This document shows, in pieces, positions 35,519-46,660 of a stretch of DNA of 64,000 nt. This stretch comes from Cryptomeria japonica. Taxonomy: Eukaryota; Streptophyta; Pinopsida; Cupressales; Cupressaceae. Position 1 is the first letter of the stretch. Each line of letters starts with the position of its first letter. The notes beneath the pieces are model-generated. The model did no database searches. It had not been told where the DNA came from and saw nothing but the letters and a program-made list of their open reading frames with translations. Both the position numbers and the translations under genes were made by a program. The DNA lies in contig NC_081413.1 of the NCBI RefSeq assembly GCF_030272615.1, positions 331,509,302 to 331,573,301 on the forward strand, read 5' to 3'.

Positions 35519-37693
35519 AATACAATGATTTGTCACAATTTATGTGATATTGCTTATTCATAAATAAATTTTCTTTTGCATCCATCAGACAGCTGATTCT
35601 ATTTGGAAGATTGTGTATGTGAACTCCACAAAATTGAATACCACCTCCAAAATAGTAAATAAACATACTATTCTATCTTGTGACCATCCAATCTAGTAGT
35701 TCTCATTCATAAACTTACCATCATATCCTTCGTTCTTGGATGCTTCTTTGTTGAAAAAAGAACACCTGCTCATCAAGAATGACGTCAAAAAATATGTTTC
35801 AAATAACACTGTTTCCAAATTTGCAAGCAATGAAGCAAATAGAAAATATTCACATGCTAGGTCAATTAAAAAAAGATATCATCCTCAAACAAGCAAAAAT
35901 ACTGATCACAGAATTTTGTTTAATACAAAAAAAAACTAGCAAGAGGGAATGGAGTGAGAACCGTGGATGAAGAGACAAAATTGGAATTGAAGGCCAGAAA
36001 CAAGCAAAGGTGGTCACAGACTATAAAGTAAATCTTAACAAATTTTCTAGGAGAATTCCTCAGACATTAGACCGTAGATCAGGAAAGTATGTTTGTTAGA
36101 TAGAGATGAAAGGAGAAAAGTTTCAACATCATCTTATCTTATTATTGAAAATTAACAATTCAAATACCAAATCTAAATTATTCCTTCTCCGAGACAGTCT
36201 AATGTATTATGCTTCCAACTCTTGACAAAGAGGGAAAATTTTGAGTGTTGGGACAATGTGAATTTATAACCAAGATTAATCTCCTATTGTTTGCATTCAA
36301 AAGTGGCAAATGTGAAAGATCCGTGAACATTAGCTTGAAACAAATGTTCAAAAACATATTTCAGAGGATCACATTTTGGTATATTTATCTGAATACAACA
36401 GTGTTATATAGTCTTCTACTTGCACAGTTGTTTGAAGATAAATACAATAAAATGTTTACAAATAGAAATCTCAAAAGATTTGAGCACCCCATTTACTAAT
36501 TAAACAAAACAATATTGCTACAATGCATGCTACTAATCCTGTTGAACAAAAATGAGATATATATGTTTTATGACACGTTCCAATTGTTTTTTTTAGATCA
36601 GACATAATGAGTTACAAAGTTCAAACCAATTTGGTACTTAATGAAATTTTCATATTTTTCCATCGGTAGATAGAGAAATAAGTTATAACCTTATAAGATC
36701 AGATCCTCATTACAGTATCCAATTTATACTTTATTAAATGTTACTTTTTAGAGGTGTATATAAGCTTAAGATTTTTTTTTTTCAGGTTAGAAACAGCTAT
36801 TACTAAAAAAGAATAAGTCTTAAACATTTCTTGTTAAATCAAGATCACACTTAGGACAGATCTAATCTAAAGTCTGACCACTTGTGCAATAATTAGGCTG
36901 TGTCATGAAAATCCATCCAGAAGAGGATTAAGATCCATATCCACAAAGTGTTCCACATATTACTAATGGCAATACAGACTATTCTGATGGCCACTTATTA
37001 TTTTTCAAGTCTGAAGATAATTCCTTCAAAGAACATTTATAAATTTACACGTCTGCCATTTTCAAAAATCTTGCACTAGTCCCACAATGGATATAACTCT
37101 CACAAAAATATCTTAAGAGTTTTCACCTCCAACTTTTGCTGAAAATATTGGGCTGATTCTATATGTTGACACTCAATCAATCATGCTCCCAGTATTATTC
37201 CAGCCACACTTTCAAAAATTTCTAGGAGAAATCTAGTTATTGGACAACCAAGCAAGCATTTTTTCAGCCACTGCATTGATATTTTAATGATTATTTATAG
37301 AAATTCAAGCTCCATTCTTTTCTCATAATACCTGTTAGAACTGCAAGGAGTCTGTAGCAAAAATCTTCTGGCCTTTGAAACACAAGCTAATTTCTCTATA
37401 ATCTCATCCCTCTCTTCAATCAATTGAAAAAAATATCAGCAAAGATTTGATCTTGCTCCCCATCCTCAGAAACCATTCAATACCTCCCTCACCATGTTAT
37501 CAGTATCATATTGGGGTCCTGGTTTGTAATCTTGAGTATCTGAATTGACTTGCTAACATTATGAGTCTCCAATGTAAAATTTTATCGATAAAAAATATGA
37601 AAGGCATGATAAAAGCATGTGGCTTAGTGTCCATAGAACTCCACCCTCAGTTCAGTACATCTTACTTCCATTATTACTGCCCTTTTTTTCTAA
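35519..37693. other. AT-rich DNA, nothing recognised
   Basis: Several short A-rich frames (35736-35939, 36245-36499) have composition typical of random AT-rich DNA. No motif, repeat or splice-supported exon was identified. Confidence 0.4.
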
Positions 37694-37951
37694 ATCACTG
37701 TTGACCCATTCAATGACTTATATAGTGATTTTAACACTGATATTGGGACCTTCAGTATGGATCTCCGTGATGTTACAAACAATGGTATCACTGGTGACCC
37801 ATTCCATGACTTATATAGTGATTTTAACACTGATATTGGGACCTTCAGTATGGATCTCCGTGATGTTACAAACAATGGTATCACTGGTGACAATGGTATT
37901 TATCTTCATGAGTTAGATTTGGGACTTGGGGCAGAAGAGATGCTTCAGTAA
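37694..37951 (+). pseudogene. short frame with two near-identical 31-residue repeats
   Basis: A frame open from 37694 to a TAA at 37949-37951 codes two 31-residue units (starting DPFNDLYSDFNTDIGTF and DPFHDLYSDFNTDIGTF, each ending TNNGITG), then DNGIYLHELDLGLGAEEMLQ. The 93-bp units at 37703-37795 and 37796-37888 differ at one base by eye, so the duplication is recent. An in-frame stop at 37691-37693 bounds the frame, which has no ATG before codon 22. I do not recognise the protein. It could be the C-terminal exon of an unknown gene or a transposon fragment. Confidence 0.4.
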
Positions 37952-39209
37952 TCAGAAGAATTAAATCAATTTTGCTCTGCACCTCTTTCATCCTTTCACA
38001 GAGGAATCTCGGAATTATATTTCATAACCAAATCCTATAACACCAAGCACACACTCATCCCTCACACATGGAGTTAGGGACACTAGGACACGCCTTTGGA
38101 AGATTGATCATAGTCACATGGAGCTATTTTCCAAAGCCTTATTCTATCTCACTTAGGAATCTCAATCTCTTCCTTACTAAGCTTGCTTTCTGTTGGGTCT
38201 CAAATCAACAGATTGGATAGGTTCTAAGGAAATGTCAACTCCTATGATCAAACCCTCCAATTGACTTGGCCAACTTATAGAGTGAACCTGTTTGGTTGTT
38301 AACTCTCTCACTTCAGGCTCTGCAGGACCTAGGCGGGTATACCTATTCACCAGTTGTCTTTAATGACCGGTGCTTTTTATAGCAGATTAAGTGTCCTGAT
38401 CTGGTTTCCTCCTATCTCAGAATGGCATAAGTTCCTAGGATGGAGATATAGCAGATGAGTTCAAGATTGTTGTTGTAGAAGCTATTCGATCTATGTTTCC
38501 TACCTAGTTACTCCGGTTGCTTTAAAATAACATATGATGAATATGGTGATAAGTGTAATCTATAAATAACCAGTGCCTTCTTCACTGTTTGGGCTACAGA
38601 GTCATTATATTTTCTTCAGGACTTACTGTGCGAACTTGTGAGACAGTTTTTTAACCCACCCCTTTATGGACCTGTCGGTTATTATTTCTTTTGAGATCAA
38701 TTGAATGCTTATATCATAAGTTGCTTGAATGAATTTAACCCTACCTTTAAGGGACCATTCAAGTAAGCACTGCGAAGAACAATTATAATTCGCAAGCAGA
38801 ACTTTTATTTCAACCTTATAACATACAACATAAATTTCATTCAAAGAATATGAACAACCTTATCTCTTTAGATAATATCACAAGCGATTGCCAAAAACAA
38901 AATGAAATAATCCACAACACATACGCAAAGAAAACAACTGATCATAGCATGTATTCCATCAAAATTTGTATAACAGAAAACTTACAGGCTGTCATACATT
39001 GCTATCTTGTTCCTATGTCTCTCTTATTTTTATATTACAAAAACCTCTCTCACATATATATGAGAGCAAAAGTCATTTATGAAAAGACGTGTCTTTTCAA
39101 AATACTAATTGTTAATTTGAATATTCCTAACAAACTTAAGTAAAAAGAGATTAAGAATTCCTAAATGAAGAATATAATCATCTTCTTTGAAAGTCTTGAT
39201 CTTAACACT
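37952..39209. other. non-coding DNA downstream of the unrecognised 1013-codon frame
   Basis: No gene seen. On the minus strand this is the 3' side of the 39210-42251 frame. A perfect inverted repeat with arms GAAAAGAC and GTCTTTTC (2-base centre) lies at 39079-39096, near a TATATATG run (about 39055). LTR-like wording (TGTTGGGTCTCAAATC at 38192) was noted but no pair was found. Confidence 0.35.
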
Positions 39210-42200
39210 CTATTTCTTCAATTCTTCTCCTTGTGAAAGGTATTCGAAGATCATCTGGTTGACGGTAGGGGCCATGTCTTTGCTTCGGTCCAACCTTGAC
39301 AGAGCCCGATCCTTGATGTTTACAAGCTCATTCCGCAAATCTTCCATGGACATTACTCCTCCTTTATAAAACGAGGGCATTCCAATAGGGCTCCCATCAT
39401 CCAATTCTTTAAGATCTCGCTTTAGCATATCTTCGAATTTAACATGATCTTCTATATATGAAGTCCCTTCAGCCTTCTCCTCTGGCGTCATCACATCAAC
39501 ACTGCTTATCACCTCATGCAATCGTGCTTTTAACCTTTCATGCTCTCTTAATGCTTTTATGGTTCCAGTGTACACCCTCCAGTAATGTTCGACATGTATA
39601 AGCATGGTGTTGAATCGGTGTTCAATGATGTCGTTAACCAATTTATCCATCTTTTGCCGGATATTATTTACCTGTTTGGTAGCCTTATCTACTTGATACT
39701 TCCAATACGGAGCATCAGAAACATCATCCAAGCTCTGTCCTGTGGGATATGAGGCATATTCATTTAAGGGAGTCTCTGTCTCGAGTTGTAATATTTTCGT
39801 TTGTAACTTTTGATTCTCCTCTTTAGATTTTTCATACAAGCCCTTATAGGTAATATTTTCCCTGACCAAAAACTCTGTCTAATCCATATTTAATTTGGCT
39901 ACATCCAGGTTCAACTTTGCAGTGACCCTAGGGTCAGTCTTTCCAACCTGATGAATCATGAGGTGTCCAAAGGTTTCTTCGATATCCACAATAATTGGCC
40001 TTTTTCCTTTTGGATATAATGCCCATTGTAGGAGAGCCTTTTGATCAGGATCATACCCGGAGCCTAGGAACAATTTATCCATCTCTTGAGGCAACACTTG
40101 TTGATTCAAGTCCTGCTTCTTCAAGAATCCGTCAAACAGAAGTGCTGAATTTATGTCCCAACCAGAAAAGATGATAACACCAACCTCTTTTAATATTTTC
40201 CTCCCTTTCTCAAGGGTCATATCTTTCATGAGGGTATCGATTTCATCCTGTAGTCTTTTCATCTGTTCTTCTTCTGGTCTTCCAGCCATGCTTCGTTTCA
40301 CATGGGCCCCTTTATACTGGTACAAGAATGAAAGGAATTCCCTCGAAGAGGCGAATCCGTCATCAGCAACGAAATCCTCATGCTCTGTCATCCTTATATC
40401 AACTACATCTCTAATGTTAAGTTCACCAGTGTCCACATTCACCTCTGCTTCAAAACCAGGGGGATAATCTTCTCTAGGAGAGTCAGCAGGGATACTACTA
40501 GCAGCTGATTTTGGTGACATGTGAGCCAATGGTTGACTATCCTTTTCAGTGTTGATAAAATGAAGGAATTGTGGGGGCACTCTATGCATAATTTCTACTT
40601 CATGTTGAAGTAGCTTTTTGGCTATCTCCAAAGGATATTGGAGGTTTCCAAGTAAGTCTCCATCCACCATCCCCCTTGCTCTTTTCCATTTGAAGGCTTC
40701 CCAAGTCATTTCGCTTCTTTCTCTCAAAACCCTGGCCTCTTCCCTTTCGAGGTTCTTGATTAAATCGTCTGGCATTTTAGCCACATGTATCCTGGCTTTT
40801 AGTTTTTGTGACGCCCTGGCAGCTCTTATATATCCCTCAGGATCAAAGTTCTCTCTAGGATCACCCAGAGTCATGCCATAATAATCTAATTTATTTTGAA
40901 GTAAATGATAGCTTTTTGAACTTTTAACAATAAAATCAGAAAAAAACAATAACCCTGGAACAATGGATTGTTTACCAAAATCCGTAAGATGTTTGGCACT
41001 GACAGCAGATAATTGTCTCACAATCTCTAGGCTAGCCACCCTGTTTGGTACTGTAATTGGAAGCATGTATGGCTTTCCTTCATACCCAAATACCCTGATT
41101 TCTGTATGATTAATGTGGCAATACCAGTCACCCCAGTTGTGATCAATCTGAGACTCTGGAGAGAAGTCTTTTGGCCTGAGGAATCTCTTAATTTCAGGGG
41201 ACAGAGTATAATCTCTATGTTGTCCAAAGGCCGCACTAAGGGGTTTCACAAAATATTCCTGAAAGTGCCAGTATTGGTTGTTCATGAATCTTTGATCCCA
41301 TGCAGAAACCCACAACTGAACTGGTTTCTTCAAACCATTCTTATCATAAGCTCTGATGCAGAAATCATCTGACCAGAAATTGATTTCTTGTCCACAATAA
41401 AGGATGATGTGCATCAATAAAGAGTACAATGAGAAATGGACATTCACAAGGTCTCCTTTCAACTTTTCCAACCCATGATTTAGGGCATCTGCAACATAAG
41501 TGGCATAGTCAAATGACCTAGGGTCTTTCGATTGTAAATCAGCACACAGAACCATGACCCCAATCTCCATGAGAGGATGAGCCTCTAAGCCTAATACTTG
41601 GGCTGCAGCATAGTATGTATACTTAAAATACGGATGGAATTGGTTGACATCAAATGGCACCTTGTCATTTTTGCTGAATGGAACAAAGGACCCGCCCACT
41701 TTTGGTCAGTGAATGGGTAATCTCCACGTCCTGTAGATGTCTTCCAAGTTAAAGAATTCTCGCGACAGTTTCTGCATATCAATTTTCTCTTCTACTTCCC
41801 AGTCTAGATCAAATACCATATCAATAGTCTGTTTGTTAATCACCACCAAGGGATTCCCTCGGTAGTCGCATATGGTTTTGGTTCTTGGATCATAGCAATC
41901 TACCAGAGCTTTCATTAATTCAACATCCACAAATACATTCGGGACTACCAATTTCCCTAAGTTTTTCTTCCATAGGTTACTTATGGGCTCAGGAGCATCC
42001 CTTCTCTTGTAACTAAACAGGAACAACTCATGTCCTCTGATTTCAGTCCATATGTCTCCCAGATGTTCAAATCTATCCTCCAATCCTTCTTCTTCACTCT
42101 TGATCTTTTTAGACCTCACACTGGATGTCGAGCACTGGTCTAGCAAATCCTGAGTCAAAGCTCTACCTTCCTTTTTCTGTCTTTTGGGCTTCTCTTCAGG

Positions 42201-42251
42201 GTTTAATTCTTTCCCTTTTCTACTCTTTTTAGAAGAAGAAGAAGGTTCCAT
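39210..42251 (-). pseudogene. unrecognised intronless 1013-codon frame with two in-frame stops
   Basis: One minus-strand frame runs from ATG at 42251 to the stop at 39210, interrupted only by TGA (codon 182, 41706-41708) and TAG (codon 791, 39879-39881). The three open parts (181, 606 and 219 residues) share one phase and there are no frameshifts. The N-terminus is Lys-rich and nuclear-signal-like (KKSRKGKELNPEEKPKRQKK). The middle is a globular, Trp/Tyr-rich region (DYRGNPLVVI, FHPYFKYTYYAAAQVLG, WGDWYCHINHTEIRVFG). A 60-residue stretch near codons 560-620 is Pro/Ser/Asp-rich. The end is charged and coiled-coil-like (KEENQKLQTKILQLE, VNNIRQKMDKLV). I recognise no family. It could be a lineage-specific gene, a retrotransposon accessory frame, or a retrogene. 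Both stops fit C-to-T changes (CGA to TGA, CAG to TAG), as in a recently silenced copy. Confidence 0.6.
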
Positions 42252-42550
42252 AATTTCAGTAAATACGAGAAATCACACTTACTTGGAGAATTGTCTAACT
42301 CTTCTGATTGTCGTTCACGAGCTTCAGCAAATTCCTTGCAACTTTCAGTCTCTTGGCATCAATCTGGTTCTTATGAAGATTCAATCAGTTCAGCTATAAT
42401 TGCATGGGCAACTTGTGCACAGTTAATGTCTTTGCGTCTATAACGGCTATTCAAATGTTTAAACTTAATTGCAAATGTGACATTCTTCACTTGGGCTTTT
42501 AACTCTTTCGCGGGAAGTACTGTTCAACTGAAATGATCGTAAATCGAGTT

Positions 42551-43095
42551 TTCGATGAAACCCTTGTCTTCGGCCGAATACTTTGATCTTTCATCGAAAG
42601 CTCACTTTCCTCGATATCACTTCATCGGCGAATAGCCCATGTCGAAAAACCATTTTCTAGTCTCCTCGAAATCATCTTTTCCTCGATGAACTTTCTTTTG
42701 ATGAGTCATTCGTAAGTTTCATCGAAATCATATTTCGATGGGTTCTGTTCTTCGGTGAAAGTTCATGCAAGCTCTTCGAAAGTCTTTTTTCTTCGATATC
42801 CTCTTTATCGATAAAACCCCTCTGCTTTTGTTCGATATAATTTTATCGATGAGATTTGCTTTTCGATGAATGCTTTTTAAGTTTCTTCGGCAGTTGTATC
42901 TCCTCGACTTCACTTTTTGCTTTTTGCCTTTTGCTTTTCACTTTTCGATGAAACTGGAGTATCGATGAGCGGCTTCCTTCATTTATCGAAAGTGATATTC
43001 CGCCGAAGACATCTTTATGTAGTGTTTTACACGTCATGCTCTATTTCGATGAAAGTATTCTTTCGGTGAAACTCCTTTTGAGATGCTCGATATGA
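42551..43095. repeat. dense array of TTTCGATGAAA-like motifs, both orientations
   Basis: About 20 copies of a short motif related to TTTCGATGAAA / TTTCATCGAAA lie in about 545 bp. Examples are TTCGATGAAA (42551), TCATCGAAAG (42591), CCTCGATGAA (42681), TCATCGAAAT (42719), TTCGGTGAAA (42751), TATCGATAAA (42806), TTTCGATGAA (42861), TTTCGATGAAA (42944 and 43044) and TTTCGGTGAAA (43060). Spacing is irregular (about 15-60 bp), unlike a simple satellite. The array starts 300 bp upstream of the ATG at 42251 on that gene's 5' side. It could be a transcription-factor-binding cluster or a decayed tandem repeat. Confidence 0.65.
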
Positions 43096-43373
43096 TATTT
43101 TGGCCGATAACCTTTTAGTTTTCACGCCTATGGGAAGATTTTTTATTTTATTTCAAATATAGTGTTCAACACTTTCCCTATTCAAATTCAGTCTATGAAT
43201 GAAACTCCTCTAAGTATTGTAAGAGAGATCATCATGCCAACATCTTAACGCTAGAGAATTTTCTTTCTGCTAATTTCTCTTGAAAAACTTGTCTCATTTC
43301 CATATGCTAAGCTTCCATTATTTGCTGAATGTTGCTTTTACTTGATTAGCTTGCTTTTTAATGATATTTTCAT

Positions 43374-43386
43374 GGTATCAGAGCTA
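43374..43386 (+). other. initiator-Met tRNA primer-binding-site match
   Basis: TGGTATCAGAGCT matches the initiator-Met tRNA binding site used by most plant copia elements and many plant reverse-transcribing elements. It is preceded by GATATTTTCA, an LTR-end-like CA, and followed by a short frame starting ATGAGTAAG (43400). No LTR start could be fixed upstream and no gag motif was found downstream, so the element type is open. Confidence 0.5.
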
Positions 43387-44084
43387 CTACCTTTGTAAAA
43401 TGAGTAAGTCATGTGAACTTAACTCTATTATGGAAAGCTTTGTTGTTTCTATTCCTGACACCTATCGATCTAGTCAAAAATATTATATCTGCCCCTTGTG
43501 ATACAAAAGGGGCTGAAGAGAAAGACAAGTGAAACTTGAAAATCAAAGAGTCCTCAGTCTTATTGGAATATCTATATCCTCTAAACTTCATCTTCAAATA
43601 GGTTATTATACTAAAACTTCTAAATCATGGAGTAAACTTTAAAATATTTACAATAATGTAAATGAATCTAGAAAAATAGAGCTACAAAATAAACTAGCAT
43701 ATTTAAGGCATAACAATTCTAAATCAACAGCCAAATTTTAAGTTAAATTTTGCTCCTTCAAACAATAATTAGAGGGATTAGAATTGCAAATAAATTCTGT
43801 AAATTTCATCCACTACACACAGAAATGCTTTCATCAAACATGTCAAAAGTTCATCACTAAAATTCCTTCACAACCATTGTTACCTTCTTTAGCTAAGGAA
43901 TTATTAATTTACTTTAATTCAAAAGTTTAAGTAAAACCTAACACAATAACAACCATAATCATAATTCTATGTCTTCTAGCAATAAGAGTCACAACATCCT
44001 TGAGGGGAAAGTAGTATCATTTTGTCATAAAGATCATATTGCCCCCATTAATGATATGACTGATAACAAAACAAATAAGGGCCA
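43387..44084. other. probable 5' internal part of a retroelement, not identified
   Basis: AT-rich sequence after the primer-binding-site match. In-frame words are separated by stops, and no gag, protease or finger motif was recognised. Confidence 0.3.
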
Positions 44085-44744
44085 ATGCCAAATGAGGAAT
44101 TGTCCCCTTCTTGGAAAGTAAAATTTGATGGTGCTTCTAGAAGTCACCCATGTCTGGCAAGAATTGGTTTCCTTTTATGAGATCATGAAAAACAATTGGT
44201 GGAAGGTCTAAAGTTAGGAACGGAGAAAGGGATAAAAAGAACCTAATGGTAGGAGTCTCAATGATGATAATTCACATTGTGTCAAATAGGGAGTCTCCTA
44301 GATTAAAAGATTGATAGCATTTTGGGAGAGGCACAAGCATTCAAAAATAGAATTGAATTGATCTCTTACCAGCATTGTTTAATGGAATGTAGTTGTCTGG
44401 GGGATCTACCTTCTAATGCAAGAAACAATCGAATTCAATGAGATGATCTTACCATGATCACAATAGGCATGTGAAGGCTTGCAGCAATTATTAATACTAA
44501 ATCAACATACAAGCATAAATGATCAATCCAGGTCTTTTTAAAACAAGATTGATTGAATATTCTAATGGGAATTTATCACAGCTTTTTCAAAAGTAGTTAT
44601 TTTCAACAGATATCTTAATAGATAATAATGTTGATTTATTTCAGGCAAGAGAAATGATGCCTATACTAGTTGTAGGCATTACTCCTGTGCATCGAGTTGG
44701 CATGCCTACACTTTTATGCAAACAGTGCGAAATTACCTAACATG
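44085..44744 (+). pseudogene. LINE-type RNase H fragment
   Basis: From about 44105 a plus frame reads WKVKFDGASRSHPCLARIGF, then DHEKQLVEGLKLGTEKG. This fits the RNase H (RVT_3-type) domain at the end of plant LINE pol, family form FDGASRGNPG-AGIG and L-EG-ALG. Stops and frame changes follow. The fragment ends at or before the 1.9 kb element that starts at 44745. The catalytic aspartate of FDGAS is kept. Confidence 0.5.
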
Positions 44745-46660
44745 TGTAATGTCCCCACTTTGGAATAGAATTTAATAATAATATTAAAATACAAAAGAAT
44801 AAAAATTAAATTTAAATTTAATATAAAATAATATAATTAAATATTGATATCCCTGCTTATCAGTGTTTGTTATTAACACCCTTGTTTATTATTAATATCT
44901 TTGATTATTATTACTTATCATTAATATTCATATTTATTAATGTTCATTATTATTAATAATCATATTCATTATTAATGTGTGAATAAGTATCCACAATTTA
45001 TTAATATTTATTTATTGATGTCATTATTAATATTCATATTTATGTGTGAATGAATATCCACACTTTATATTTATTACCCATCCCTTACCCACAATGGTCC
45101 ATGTTTTTAACTTATGAATGGTTTTGGTCAATGCACCGATCTGACTTTTGATATGAGAGACGGGACCCTTCGGAGGAGACAGAGCCATTCGATGGGTTTA
45201 TTACGACAGACCCCTGCCTTCCTTCTGGGGGGACATGGAATAGGAGACTCACACGTAGAGCAAGGGAATACAGCAGAAAAAAAAAGCCAGCAATCAATTT
45301 GACTGTTAGAAACAGCACGGTATGGTCATTGGGACAGTGATAAGTATATAGGGCACTGCATTACTAATTTGGTATAAGTATTAACAACCCAACTAACAAT
45401 AATGATAAAAGATGGTCTTACTAATATTGATAATGTTATGTCCAAGGGGTTGAGCTTAACTGGTTAAAACACTGGGTTCTCACTGTGGAGACCCAAGTTC
45501 AATTCCCAGTAGGGACATCTGAAGTGGAATTCTAAGCTGTGACTCTTGGCCTTCCATAGGATGGGAAAGGTCTTGGGGTCAATCTAATCAAACATAATAA
45601 TAATAATAATTCAAAGATATGTAATGGGGATGGGGCCCCCTACTGTGTCCCCACTGGTTCATAGCTCCAGTCAAAAGCTATTCAGGCTTCGGCCAATTAC
45701 CGATTAAAAAAAAAAAAAAATTGATAATGTTATGATAATTAAATATGGTTAATAAGATAAATATAATATGGTGCTGTTACTAATGCAATAAGATAAATGT
45801 AATAGGATGCTGTTAATAATAAGAATAATATAATATAATGCCATTAATATAATATAAATGTAACATGATATCATGATATAAGTTGCAGCATGATAAGCTT
45901 AGAAATAACTAATATTCGGGTCTGGTAACACCATTAGATCTGCACATATGTATGAATTAGTCTCATACAATTAAGTATTTAGTACAAATTGCCAATGAAT
46001 ATCAGATTGAAACTGTTTGCAATACAGAAGCATTATTTATCTATTTTCATAAAATGTATGCAATCTACTGTTGCATCTTGTGGGGGAAGGTTAGAGGTGT
46101 AATCAGTGATAATGAGGGGCTCACCAGGGGTCATAATGACTCTGGGAGTCAAGGAACCGGTTTGCACTCTCTATGCCAAACTCACAAGGTGAAGTGTGCA
46201 TGGGTAGTGGACGTGAAAGGCAAGCAACACGGGCCGCCAAGTCTAGCAAGGAAATTAGAAGCAACCATTCCTTGGGCTTGGTAGACAATGGACCCACGCA
46301 ACCCCACTCATGTCCCATATACCAACTTCTGTCTGCTTGCATTAGGATGGATTAGGACTGATGTTGATTGAACAAGTATGTAGGTGTTTGCCTTTCATTT
46401 TGGGTGCAGGTTATCCTTACAATACTCCACTCATCTCACATATGGTAAGTCTCAAAACTTTATTTATGTACTTTATGATTTTCTGATTATAATCATATTG
46501 TAGTATTGAGATAATAATTGGATTCATAATCACATTAAGTAAGAACTATTACTAAAAGTTAAGCATAGTAATTGTCTCCTAGTTAAATTAAGTCATATAT
46601 GTATTAAAATTATAAATTAACTATTGTTAAAAAGGCCTATAACTAGTAGGGGACATTACA
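44745..46660. mobile_element. 1.9 kb solo-LTR-like element with 12-bp inverted termini
   Basis: The left end TGTAATGTCCCC (44745-44756) and right end GGGGACATTACA (46649-46660) are perfect reverse complements, and TG...CA ends fit an LTR. Flanking 5-mers ACATG (44740-44744) and GCATG (46661-46665) differ at one base, so a target duplication is plausible. It holds no gene. A tRNA-derived SINE sits inside, so about 1.62 kb is original. The minus-strand gypsy pol remnant begins immediately to the right, so this could instead be that element's 3' LTR. Against that, no polypurine tract is seen at the joint. Confidence 0.6.
45441..45720 (+). mobile_element. tRNA-derived SINE with 14-bp target duplication
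   Basis: The 5' part is tRNA-like. TGAGCTTAACTGG (45451-45463) fits a pol III A box, and AAGTTCAATTCCC (45495-45507) fits a B box (GGTTCRANNCC). The body ends in a poly(A) tract of about 15 (45706-45720), after a short TAA repeat and a CCCACTGGTTC region. TTGATAATGTTATG occurs directly before (45427-45440) and directly after (45721-45734) as a perfect 14-bp target duplication. This is a complete SINE of about 280 bp. Confidence 0.9.

Noticed and set aside
39210-42251. Programmed stop-codon readthrough as the default explanation for the two in-frame stops
   Set aside because: Neither stop has a well-known strong readthrough context (TGA CCA, TAG ACA), and both look like simple C-to-T mutations. 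It is kept only as an alternative.
45441-45515. tRNA-like sequence with A and B boxes
   Set aside because: It is the 5' head of a SINE. It continues into a non-tRNA body and poly(A) tail, and is flanked by a target duplication, so it is not called as a tRNA gene.
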